Below the pieces are notes generated by a model. It had not been told where the DNA came from. It saw only the letters and a list, made by a program, of their open reading frames with translations, and ran no database searches. A stretch of DNA of 64,000 nt from assembly GCF_001043055.1 (NCBI RefSeq), contig NZ_JYLF01000002.1, positions 1 to 64,000 on the forward strand. The letters are read 5' to 3'. Positions 8,842 through 16,810 of the stretch are shown piece by piece (position 1 is the first letter of the stretch; each line of letters opens with the position of its first letter). The position numbers were made by a program, and so were the translations under genes. This DNA is from Pseudomonas weihenstephanensis. Lineage in GTDB: Bacteria > Pseudomonadota > Gammaproteobacteria > Pseudomonadales > Pseudomonadaceae.

Positions 8842-9435
8842 TTGCTACAGGAGGCGCGCATGAAACCTGACAGTACAAAGGTCCTCGGTTGCCTCTTGTG
8901 GGTGCTACTGACGTCTAGCACCCAGGCTGCGGATGATGACGGTATGGGCGGATTACTGGATATCACCGGTTCGCTGCACCATTCCGCCTGTGTCGTGGAC
9001 ATGCCTTCTGCGTATCAGACGGTGGAGCTTGGTAATGTCCCGCGCAGTCTATTGCAACGACCGGGTGATAGGGCGGCCCCCATTGCTTTCCACTTGCGTT
9101 TTTTTGACTGTCGACGGGCCGCGGGCAGTATCACCAATCAACGTACGGGCAAGCTGGTCTGGAGTGCTTATCACCCGGTGGTGTCAGTCGCTTTTCTGGC
9201 GCCTGCCGACGCGGATGATCCCCGTTTGGTCCAGGTACGCGGCGTCACCGGGTTAGGTTTACGCCTAAGCGACGCAATGGGGCGGGATGTGCGTTTGGGG
9301 TCCAGAGGCGAACCTTTATTTTTGGCCCACGGCAGTGACACGTTGACGTGGTATGTCCAGCCCACCCGCACCCCGGCAGCGCTGACCAATGGCACTTTCA
9401 GGGCCGTGGTGGATTTCAGGCTCAATTATGAGTGA
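8842..9435 (+). CDS. Fimbrial subunit, MrpE/PapH-like
   Basis: Pilin-like protein of up to 197 residues; ATG 8860 (MKPDSTKVLG), with AGGAGG nine bases upstream, is the better start. A signal peptide ends near TQAADD. The mature protein has Cys in SACVVD and FDCRR and ends DFRLNYE. It is a paralogue of the protein at 4889-5509, sharing SAYQ after the first Cys, a large insertion after the second Cys and a similar end. This matches the order of mrpE after the chaperone gene. Role as a minor or terminating subunit is inferred. Confidence 0.78.
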   Translation: MLQEARMKPDSTKVLGCLLWVLLTSSTQAADDDGMGGLLDITGSLHHSACVVDMPSAYQTVELGNVPRSLLQRPGDRAAPIAFHLRFFDCRRAAGSITNQRTGKLVWSAYHPVVSVAFLAPADADDPRLVQVRGVTGLGLRLSDAMGRDVRLGSRGEPLFLAHGSDTLTWYVQPTRTPAALTNGTFRAVVDFRLNYE

Positions 9436-9445
9436 GGGTGCAACC

Positions 9446-9940
9446 ATGGCTAAAGCCGTAAATGCCAGGTCCTTATGCGTGTGTAGCCTGCTGCTTTTAG
9501 CTATCAGCGAAGCTGCTTTGGCACAGGTCACGTTGGCTATCCGGGGGGTCATCATGGCGCCTCCCTCTTGCGTCATTAATGGAGGGAGCACGCTCAACGT
9601 CCCCTTTGGTAATGCCCTTATGACGACCCGTATCGACGGTCTTAATTATCGACGTAAGGTGCCTTATACGGTCACATGCACGGGCTTGCCCTCCAATGGC
9701 ATGACCCTCAAATTGCAAGGTACCGGGGCAGGCTTCGACAGTGCATTTCTGAGTACCAGCAATGCGGACTTGGGCATCAAGCTTTTTATCAACGGAGTGG
9801 TCTGGCCCCTCAATAACACCGTGAGCTTCACCTATCCGACATTACCGAGCATGGAAGCGGTGCCCGTGAAGAAGAGTGGCAGCGTACTAAACGCCGGTAC
9901 TTTTTCGGCATCGGCAACGGTTGTGGTTGCATGGCAATGA
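9446..9940 (+). CDS. Minor fimbrial subunit, MrpF-like
   Basis: About 164 residues from ATG 9446, preceded by GAGGG. An ATG at 9428, overlapping the previous stop, is an alternative. A signal peptide ends near AALA/QVTL. The mature protein has the short pilin pattern PPSCVINGGSTLNVPFG and YTVTCTG with two Cys and a C-terminal GTFSASATVVV. It shares DGLNYR/DGINYR, DLGIKL/DLGIRL and the whole C-terminal arrangement with the next gene, so the two are tandem duplicates. Such short subunits with the xxCxINxG pattern are usually tip-fibrillum or adaptor pilins. Confidence 0.78.
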   Translation: MAKAVNARSLCVCSLLLLAISEAALAQVTLAIRGVIMAPPSCVINGGSTLNVPFGNALMTTRIDGLNYRRKVPYTVTCTGLPSNGMTLKLQGTGAGFDSAFLSTSNADLGIKLFINGVVWPLNNTVSFTYPTLPSMEAVPVKKSGSVLNAGTFSASATVVVAWQ

Positions 9941-9953
9941 CAAGGAAAAACAC

Positions 9954-10433
9954 ATGAGACTCTGGCAACAGCCTGCTCTGCTGGCACTGTGTTCTATGGG
10001 GCTTGGGAGCCATGCAATGGCGAACCTCACGTTCGACGGGACATTAGTAGAGCCCCCGCCGTGTACGATCAACAGTGGCAGCACAATAGAAGCCGACTTC
10101 AAGGATGTCGGTATCAACAAGGTTGACGGCATTAATTATCGTCAGTCGGTGAGCTACACGATTACATGCTCTTCGGGCACTTTACCTTGGGAAATGGTGT
10201 TGACTGTTAAAGGCGTCGCCACGTCTTTCGAATCATCCGCTGTGCAGACCAGCGTTTCCGATCTAGGCATTCGACTTCTGCAAGACGGTACACCCTTCGA
10301 CCTCAATACCTCGCTGATCATCAACCCCACAACACCGCCAGTGCTTGAAGCAGTACCGATCAAGCGACCAGGCGTACAGCTCACCACGGGCGGTTTTTCG
10401 GCATCGGCCACCTTGTTGGCCGAGTTTCAGTAA
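9954..10433 (+). CDS. Minor fimbrial subunit, MrpG-like
   Basis: About 159 residues from ATG 9954 (MRLWQQPALL), preceded by AAGGAAAA. A longer start at 9921 would overlap the previous gene and lacks a ribosome-binding site. A signal peptide ends at AMA/NLTF. It has EPPPCTINSGSTIE, YTITCSSG and GGFSASATLLAEFQ, matching the preceding gene position by position. It is probably a tip or adaptor pilin. The close tandem copy suggests duplication followed by divergence. Confidence 0.78.
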   Translation: MRLWQQPALLALCSMGLGSHAMANLTFDGTLVEPPPCTINSGSTIEADFKDVGINKVDGINYRQSVSYTITCSSGTLPWEMVLTVKGVATSFESSAVQTSVSDLGIRLLQDGTPFDLNTSLIINPTTPPVLEAVPIKRPGVQLTTGGFSASATLLAEFQ

Positions 10434-10445
10434 GGAAGGGCGGTT

Positions 10446-11000
10446 ATGAGAAGTGCAATGCAAATCAGGGGTGTCCAGATGGGCACATTGTTCTTTTTAC
10501 TGGTGGCATTCCTACTGATGTCCGGGCGAGGCCATGGCGCTGATAATCTGACGTTCAAGGGCAACTTGGTGGCTGAGGCCTGTACCCTTCGTCCAGGTGA
10601 CGAGGCGTTGGAACTTAACATGGAAGAAGTCTCAAGCCGCGAGCTCTACTCAAACTCTCGCACGATGGGCAGGCGTTTCGAAATTCATCTTGAAGACTGC
10701 GATACGGATACTGCTGATTCGGTCACAACCACGTTCAGTGGTGTGGAAAATATGGCACTTCCCGGACTGCTTGCGCTGGACGCAGGCAGCGTTGCGAACG
10801 GTATTGCAATCGGGCTTGAAACACCGGCCAATCAACCGCTGCCTCTCAATGTCATTAGCGATGAACAAACGCTCAGCGACGGTAACAACGTTATTGCCTT
10901 CAACGCTTATGTAAGGGGGGAGCCTCAAGCCTTGGCAGATAAATCGATAACCGCTGGCGTATTTAGCGCGACCTCGACATTTACCCTGGATTACCCATAA
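10446..11000 (+). CDS. Fimbrial subunit, type 1 family
   Basis: 184 residues. AAGGAAGG stands about eight bases before ATG 10446. The hydrophobic signal region FFLLVAFLLM ends near GHGADNLTF. The mature protein resembles the major subunit at 4351: FKGNLVAEACTL, a second Cys in LEDCD, TTTFSGVEN and an ending TFTLDYP, with the same GNNVIAFNAY / GNNQLSFGAF motif. It has no direct equivalent in the eight-gene mrp operon, so it is an extra subunit placed between the mrpG- and mrpH-like genes. Confidence 0.8.
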   Translation: MRSAMQIRGVQMGTLFFLLVAFLLMSGRGHGADNLTFKGNLVAEACTLRPGDEALELNMEEVSSRELYSNSRTMGRRFEIHLEDCDTDTADSVTTTFSGVENMALPGLLALDAGSVANGIAIGLETPANQPLPLNVISDEQTLSDGNNVIAFNAYVRGEPQALADKSITAGVFSATSTFTLDYP

Positions 11001-11066
11001 CGGTTTAAATCGTCCCCCTATCCTACGGAGTGCACCGACGCGCTCGTGTGAAGAGATTACTTCAAA

Positions 11067-11996
11067 ATGAAATACTTGACCGGCCTCTTACTGTTGTTGT
11101 TCATGCACACGGCTATGGCCTCGCAATGCCGAGTGGATAGCGGTCCTTGGGAGAGTGTGGCTGGCGGCTGGTTCCCGCTAACCGTCCCTTTGATCGCTAA
11201 CCCCAGTACGGGACGAATTGATCTCAATGGCTACCGCATGGAGTGCCGTTACACACCGGAAAGCGGGCCTGTATCAAGGACGGATCGTTTGTACACAAAG
11301 CCTGGGGCTTTACAGTCACCCTATTTTGGAAATTACAAGGTGGGGCTGCGCATACGGGGCACTGACTATCCCAGTCCCGTGACGGGAAATATTCTGCTTG
11401 CCACGATGCGCAATGACTCAAAAAGGCATGACCTTGATACCTACATGTACATCCTGACCCGAGGCTCTCCCGGCAAACCTATTAATATCCATGCTGGCCA
11501 GCAGTTTGCCACCTTCTATTTTTATCAAAAAGGCTTTCATAAAGACCATGAAGTGGAGGTGCTTTTGTATGCGGGCAATGACTTTATGACTGAGCCGTCC
11601 ACCTGCACGATTAATAGCAATCAGCCCATCGACGTCAACTTCAATACTGTCGACCGTACGCTCATCGGCGAAACTGTCAGCAGCACGCCGATACGCACGA
11701 CTCTACGGTTGAGCTACGCCTGCCCTGATCCCGGGATCACCATGCCCATCACCATTACGCTAAAAGGCATTCCCGCCTCGTTTGACGCCGGTGTCCTGAG
11801 GATGAGCAATCCGAACCTGGGAACGGGCATGCTGCGAGGGACAGGACAAGTGGCCCCGGAGAATTCATTCACCACCAACATCGTCAACAGTTCGGGTGGG
11901 GACGATGTGACCTTCGCGCTCACCCGTCGACCGGGCAGCGCTCCTGCCACCGGTGCTTTTTCTGGGAGTGGCACGTTAGTCATGGGTATACCGTGA
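11067..11996 (+). CDS. Two-domain fimbrial tip adhesin (MrpH-like position)
   Basis: 309 residues, much longer than the pilins, and last in the operon where tip adhesins lie. A signal peptide ends at AMA/SQC. Residues about 20-175 form a domain unlike pilin, with one likely disulfide (C21-C60) and four His (H121, H142, H158, H161). Residues about 178-309 are a pilin domain (STCTINSNQPIDVNF, a second Cys in YACPDP, AFSGSGTLVMGIP) that resembles the MrpF/MrpG-like proteins. This lectin-plus-pilin layout is that of FimH, PapG and MrpH. Its ligand cannot be told; the His residues could bind a metal, as described for MrpH. Start ATG 11067 has no strong ribosome-binding site. Confidence 0.8.
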   Translation: MKYLTGLLLLLFMHTAMASQCRVDSGPWESVAGGWFPLTVPLIANPSTGRIDLNGYRMECRYTPESGPVSRTDRLYTKPGALQSPYFGNYKVGLRIRGTDYPSPVTGNILLATMRNDSKRHDLDTYMYILTRGSPGKPINIHAGQQFATFYFYQKGFHKDHEVEVLLYAGNDFMTEPSTCTINSNQPIDVNFNTVDRTLIGETVSSTPIRTTLRLSYACPDPGITMPITITLKGIPASFDAGVLRMSNPNLGTGMLRGTGQVAPENSFTTNIVNSSGGDDVTFALTRRPGSAPATGAFSGSGTLVMGIP

Positions 11997-12025
11997 GCCC
12001 CAAGGGTATGCCCACGTGTGCTGAT

Positions 12026-12061
12026 GGCCCGTGCGAGGTGAACGTTCACTGCGCACGGGCC
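12026..12061. terminator. Hairpin between convergent fimbrial and bvgS-like genes
   Basis: GGCCCGTGCG and CGCACGGGCC form a ten-pair stem, with GTGAAC/GTTCAC continuing the symmetry inside. There is no T run on either side, but it lies exactly between two convergent genes (stops at 11996 and 12066), so it probably acts on both strands. Confidence 0.6.
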
Positions 12062-12065
12062 TTGA

Positions 12066-15000
12066 TCAGACCCGATACGCCTCAATCACTTCCATCACTT
12101 GCGCCATTGCTTCGTATTGTTCATCGACCCGCTGTGCCAATTGGCTCCACTCGGGGCTTAAGCATGCCTGCTCCAGGCTTTCACAGCAGCGCGCCAAATG
12201 CGTTGCCTTGATCATTCTTGCCCCGCTTTTGACCTTATGGGCAATGTCACTCAGGCCCGGTAAGTCGTTTTTGGTGAATGCTTTTAACAGGCTCGCCATA
12301 TCGTCTTCGAGGCTGTCGATCAAAGGCTCAAGCAGGCTTTTCAGGGTATTGGCGTCCCCCCCGGTTAATTGTTCAAGGGCTTGCAGATCGATCAGTTGGC
12401 TTTGGGGCGAAATATAACGTTCGTTATGCAGATCGACGCTGACCCGATTTGCCGACGTTAATCGGGCTTCCAGGCTTTGCAAACTGATGGGTTTGAACAG
12501 GCAATCATTCATCCCCGCCGCCAAACAGCGTTCGGCCTCTCCGATCTGGGCATTGGCGGTAAATCCCACGATTAAAATAGCGCAGGCGCCAGTGGCCGCT
12601 TCCTCGGCGCGAACGGTACGGGCCAGCTCGTAACCATCCATGACCGGCATTGAACAGTCGGTCATGATCATGTCAAAGCGTTCTGCCCGCCAGGCTTTTA
12701 ACCCTTGTGCACCGTCTTTAACCTCAATCGCGGTATGCCCCAAATACCCTAACTGTTGGGTCAGCAGCCTGCGATTGGGCGCGTAATCGTCAACCACTAA
12801 TACTTTTAAAGGTCGAGTTTGACAGCCCGCTACACCGGCTACAGGTGCAACCGGTATCTGTGATAGCAACGTCACGATCTCGAGTTGCATGTTGATGCAC
12901 GTTCCTTTGCCCAACGTACTCTCCAATGTCAGCGTGCCGCCCATCATGGTGCACAACTGACGGCTGATCATCAGCCCCAGCCCCGAACCGCCCGGTGTTT
13001 GCTGCGGTAGATTCACTTGGGAAAAAGAACTGAACAAGCGTTGTTGATCGTCGTTTGAAATCCCGATGCCCGTGTCTTCAACCTGTAGATAGAGGTGAAG
13101 TCTTTCACCATCATCAGAGCGCTTGGCGCGAACACTTAAGCGCACTTGTCCGGCGTCAGTGAACTTGATCGCATTGCTGAGCAGGTTGGACAAAACCTGC
13201 CGGAAGCGCAGCGGGTCGATTAATACGTCGGTGCTGATTTTCGGGTCAAGCTCAACGCTCATCAGCAGCCCTTTTTGTTGGGCCATACCCTCGAATACCC
13301 GAACGGTGGACTGCACCAATGACATCAAGTGTGTGCGTTGCTGATTGAGTGACATGCGCCCGGATTCAATTTGCGCGATGTCCAGAATTTCACCAATCAG
13401 CTCAAGCAAGCCATGTGCCGCTTCAGACGCCACGTTGATTGACTCTTTATCGGCAACGCCTTGTTCGGCTTTTTTCAGCGCCAGTTCAAGCATCCCGATT
13501 ACGGCGTTCATCGGCGTGCGAATTTCGTGACTCATGGTGGTCAGAAAATCACTTTTTGCCAGATTGGCCTGATCGGCGTGATTTTTAGCTTCTTTTAGCT
13601 GATCAAACAGCTGTGCGCGTTCACTGATGTCGATCCAGCCGCCGATCATCCCTGCCACCGCCCCGTCACTGCCCCGATAAGGCAGCACCCAGTGATAAAT
13701 CGTCAGCACCCGCCCGTCCGGCAGTGTCAGCGGGTGGTCGCGCAGCAGTGGGCGAGCGTCTTGCATCACGCTCATATAGTCGGTGTGGTAGGCCTTGCTT
13801 TGTTGTTCGGGGCAAAACGCAAGTTCCAGCAGGTTTTTGCCGATGACGGCTTCGCGACTGACGCCAAAGGTTTCTAGATAAACCTCGTTGCAAATCAACA
13901 AGCGTCCTTCGCGGTCACGCACATAGATGGGGTGGGGCGTTCCGTCGATCAATGTACGCATGAACGCCAGTTGATCGCTCAATGCGCGCTCAGCGTGCTC
14001 GCGTTTCTGGATGAGTCCGCGCAGGTAGGCAATCCACACAACGGCCAGTACCAAAATGCTGGCCAGAATCATCGAGGCTTTTAGAAGCGTTGAGCGGTGA
14101 CGCTCCCAATAACGACTGTCCAGCACGACTGCGCTTTGCCAGCGTTTGGTCAGCACATCCATTTCTTCCGGGGGAATACTGGTCAGCGCCTTGCTTAAAA
14201 CTGAGTGCAGCGCAGGCGCGTTCGCATCAACCGCCAATGAAAATTGGGCAGGCACAATCCCCACGGTGCTGCGAATTCTTAATTGGCCGCTGTAGTGCTG
14301 TTTGATCAAATAACGTGCGCTGATCAATGAGTTGACCGCCCCTTCAACTTCGCCCCTGGCAACCATCGCCAATGCCTGCGCGGAGTTAGTGGCAGCAATC
14401 AATTTCACACCCGGGAAGTTTTGTTTCAGGTAAGGCAGCGTCGTGTTATCGATCACCAACGCCACTCGCTTTCCATTCAGCATATCCAGCGTCAGCGCGC
14501 TCCCGGGCTTTGCAGGAGTGACCAATACAAAAGGGGTGGTGAGATAGGGTTTGGTAAAGCGCAGGACATTTCCACGGCTGTTACTGGGGGTGAGCGCGGG
14601 GGTCAGGTTGGCATCACCTTGTTTGATCATGTCAGTCAATTGCGCCACGGACGTGGTGCGAACCAAATCGAATTTCAGCCCCGTACGCGCACTGATCTTG
14701 GCCAGCAGGTCGGCCGCGAGACCGCTGAAAGCGCCACTTTCATCAAAAAAACTGAAGGGCAAAAAGTCTTCATTGATAGCGACTTTCAGCCGGGGATGCT
14801 GAGCGATCCAGAGCTGTTCTGAGGGTGAAAAATGCAACGGTTCGCGGCCCTCGAACCTGATCCCGCTGCCCCCCCAGCGACTTAAAATTGCATAGCTTTC
14901 GTCAGAGGGAATCCGGGCCAGCGCCGCATCGATTATTCGCAGTAAACGCGGATTGGGGTGATGGACTGCAAAAGAAAAAGGATGCCCCTCGATAGGGGAG

Positions 15001-15695
15001 AAGTCTTTGATATAAACGTTGTTCAAGTAGTTCTTATTGATCAGGTAATGGGTGGTGATGGCGTCCCCCAAGTACATGTCCGCCTGACCGAAAGCGACTG
15101 CGCCAATAGCGCTCAGGGTAGAAGCGTATAACTGCACATCCGCATGCGGATAAATGGCTTTTACCTCTTCAACGGGCTGGTAGTGATAAAGCATGGCCAG
15201 TCGCAGCCCTTTTGGCTGCTCAGCGTTTTGCGGCGTGTTGCCAGTGCGCGTGACGAGTACTGGTGTATCCAGTGCATACGGTGAAGAGAACGCCAACTCG
15301 GGGTCGGTCATTTCATAGGCATTGGCGGTTCCCAGTAAATCAATGTCTCTTTTTTTTAACGCTTCAATGACCTCGGCGCGAGAATCATACCGGCGTACCT
15401 TGAACGGAACGTGTAACAGTTGGCTCAAGAGCCCTGCATAGTCGGCCGTTAATCCTTCGAAGTAATCACTGCCGGTTGAAATATCGAAGGGTGCATAGTC
15501 CGGTGCGGAAGTGCCCAGCGTCAGCGAGCCTTTGCTCATTAACCATTGTTTGTCGTCCTCGCTCAGATCAAGAGGAGGACTGTCGATGTGCGAACGACCC
15601 AGCAGTTGCAAGTCGATGGTCTCTGCACACCCCGTCGACGTCATACATAACGAGAAGAGCAAGGGCAGGCATCGTCGACGTGACAACCTGCTCAT
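12066..15695 (-). CDS. BvgS/EvgS-type hybrid sensor kinase
   Basis: Unorthodox histidine kinase, 1209 residues, with the whole BvgS layout. A signal peptide or anchor is followed by two tandem periplasmic SBP_bac_3 (Venus-flytrap) domains (about 45-270 and 285-510), a membrane segment near 542-564, a PAS domain (about 570-690, with YVRDREGRLLICN), HisKA with H723 in MSHEIRTP, HATPase (N-box NLLSNAIKF), a receiver with D1013 in MTDCSMPVMDG, and an HPt domain with H1153 in AHKVKSG. All phosphotransfer residues are present. The ATGA overlap with the regulator gene shows they work as a pair. It faces the MR/P-like operon end to end, and fimbriae are the classical BvgAS target, so control of that operon is a reasonable inference. 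The ligand is unknown. Confidence 0.93.
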   Translation of the reverse strand: MSRLSRRRCLPLLFSLCMTSTGCAETIDLQLLGRSHIDSPPLDLSEDDKQWLMSKGSLTLGTSAPDYAPFDISTGSDYFEGLTADYAGLLSQLLHVPFKVRRYDSRAEVIEALKKRDIDLLGTANAYEMTDPELAFSSPYALDTPVLVTRTGNTPQNAEQPKGLRLAMLYHYQPVEEVKAIYPHADVQLYASTLSAIGAVAFGQADMYLGDAITTHYLINKNYLNNVYIKDFSPIEGHPFSFAVHHPNPRLLRIIDAALARIPSDESYAILSRWGGSGIRFEGREPLHFSPSEQLWIAQHPRLKVAINEDFLPFSFFDESGAFSGLAADLLAKISARTGLKFDLVRTTSVAQLTDMIKQGDANLTPALTPSNSRGNVLRFTKPYLTTPFVLVTPAKPGSALTLDMLNGKRVALVIDNTTLPYLKQNFPGVKLIAATNSAQALAMVARGEVEGAVNSLISARYLIKQHYSGQLRIRSTVGIVPAQFSLAVDANAPALHSVLSKALTSIPPEEMDVLTKRWQSAVVLDSRYWERHRSTLLKASMILASILVLAVVWIAYLRGLIQKREHAERALSDQLAFMRTLIDGTPHPIYVRDREGRLLICNEVYLETFGVSREAVIGKNLLELAFCPEQQSKAYHTDYMSVMQDARPLLRDHPLTLPDGRVLTIYHWVLPYRGSDGAVAGMIGGWIDISERAQLFDQLKEAKNHADQANLAKSDFLTTMSHEIRTPMNAVIGMLELALKKAEQGVADKESINVASEAAHGLLELIGEILDIAQIESGRMSLNQQRTHLMSLVQSTVRVFEGMAQQKGLLMSVELDPKISTDVLIDPLRFRQVLSNLLSNAIKFTDAGQVRLSVRAKRSDDGERLHLYLQVEDTGIGISNDDQQRLFSSFSQVNLPQQTPGGSGLGLMISRQLCTMMGGTLTLESTLGKGTCINMQLEIVTLLSQIPVAPVAGVAGCQTRPLKVLVVDDYAPNRRLLTQQLGYLGHTAIEVKDGAQGLKAWRAERFDMIMTDCSMPVMDGYELARTVRAEEAATGACAILIVGFTANAQIGEAERCLAAGMNDCLFKPISLQSLEARLTSANRVSVDLHNERYISPQSQLIDLQALEQLTGGDANTLKSLLEPLIDSLEDDMASLLKAFTKNDLPGLSDIAHKVKSGARMIKATHLARCCESLEQACLSPEWSQLAQRVDEQYEAMAQVMEVIEAYRV

Positions 15696-16321
15696 TCGAC
15701 CAGATTGTTGCGTTTTGCGAACTCAGCCAAATAGACCACAGACTTGATGTTGAGTTTGTTGAGAACGCGGGTTTTATATGTGCTGACGGTCTTTTCGCTT
15801 AATAACATGGTTTCGGATATTTTCTTGTTGGATAAACCTGATACTAAATATTGCAGCGTTCTCAGTTCCCGGTCTGACAGTGTCTTGATCAATTGTTGAT
15901 CGCTTTGGTTGTCGCTTCCCGCCGTGGCAACATTGGCGTTGATATCGTTTAAATAAATGCTGCCACTCATCACACGATGGATGGCGTGCGTTAACGCATC
16001 TACATCTTCGGTTTTTTCCATAAACCCGATGGCACCTGCACGGATACAGCGGTCTGCAAAAAACGCAGACCCCTTGGAGGTGAGGACCAATACTTTTATG
16101 GGTAAACCGAGTATGTGCAGGCGTTTCAATACTTCCAGCCCGTCCAGCTTGGGCATCGACAAATCTAGAATGATTAGATGTGGAATATGCGATCGCGCCA
16201 AGTCCAGAGCGGTTGCCCCATTATCTGTTTCTGCCGCGACCTGAAAATTGGCTTTCTCTAATACCAGCCTGACAATACGTCGAATAAAAGGATGGTCGTC
16301 TACTATTAGGGCCTTACGCAT
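15692..16321 (-). CDS. LuxR-type response regulator (BvgA/EvgA/FimZ family)
   Basis: 209 residues from ATG 16321, which has GTAGGAG nine bases upstream; a start at 16342 is less likely. The N-terminal receiver has IVDDHP, phospho-acceptor D53 in ILDLSMP and the switch Lys in VLTSKGS. The C-terminal LuxR/NarL helix-turn-helix reads LSDRELRTLQYLVSGLSNKK and SEKTVSTYKTRVLNKL. It overlaps the BvgS-like kinase gene by four bases and should receive phosphate from its HPt domain. Expected role: DNA-binding activator or repressor of the adjacent fimbrial operon and perhaps of distant genes. Confidence 0.9.
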   Translation of the reverse strand: MRKALIVDDHPFIRRIVRLVLEKANFQVAAETDNGATALDLARSHIPHLIILDLSMPKLDGLEVLKRLHILGLPIKVLVLTSKGSAFFADRCIRAGAIGFMEKTEDVDALTHAIHRVMSGSIYLNDINANVATAGSDNQSDQQLIKTLSDRELRTLQYLVSGLSNKKISETMLLSEKTVSTYKTRVLNKLNIKSVVYLAEFAKRNNLVE

Positions 16322-16757
16322 GATTTCTCCTACAACTTTCAAGATTGCTTTGTAGGCTGCTGGCTTTCACTATCTCAATGTATTGATAGAAAAGGATGTT
16401 CTGATATGAAAGTTCCTACGGCGTAACGAATTGGATAAACAGCTAACTTTTCAAGTCACACAACGTGTAAAGGTTACGGCTTTCTTGAGTGCTTGAGGTA
16501 GATGAAATAGGTATGAGCCATCACCGTTGTTAGCGATAAAACATCTAAAGCCAGGGCAGTAGCTTTATAGTGGCAAGCCCTGCGGCGCTAAGCACTTAGC
16601 AGTGTGCTGTTTGGTTGTTGGAGAGCTGGTAGGAATTTTCTGAAAATTAAAATATATTTTTGTTCTAGATGTAAGACGCATTTGTTGACGTTTCAATCTC
16701 ACCGGCGGGGGCTTCCTGGAGGTGGTGAGTCTTGCATGTTGCACGTGCGCATGAACC
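16322..16757. other. AT-rich intergenic region upstream of the bvgA-like gene
   Basis: About 435 bases without a supportable gene. It should contain the promoter of the bvgA/bvgS-like pair. Symmetries noticed are an imperfect repeat around CTATCTCAAT-GT-ATTGATAG near 16370-16390 and a compact one, GCTAAG-CA-CTTAGC, at 16587-16600. Composition is lower in G+C than the condensin genes to the right. No RNA gene was recognised. Confidence 0.5.
16587..16600. promoter_or_regulatory. Small inverted repeat in the bvgA-like upstream region
   Basis: GCTAAG and CTTAGC separated by two bases. It might be an operator or chance symmetry; it lies about 270 bases upstream of the regulator start. Confidence 0.2.
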
Positions 16758-16791
16758 AAAAAAGGCCGCTATCCTGTGATCGCGGCCTTTT
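16758..16791 (-). terminator. Terminator of the mks operon
   Basis: AAAAGGCCGC and GCGGCCTTTT pair across a 12-base loop. Read on the minus strand, the stem follows the mksB stop and runs into TTTTTT. On the plus strand the T run is shorter. Confidence 0.85.
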
Positions 16792-16810
16792 GGTGTGCTT
16801 GTGGGGTGCG

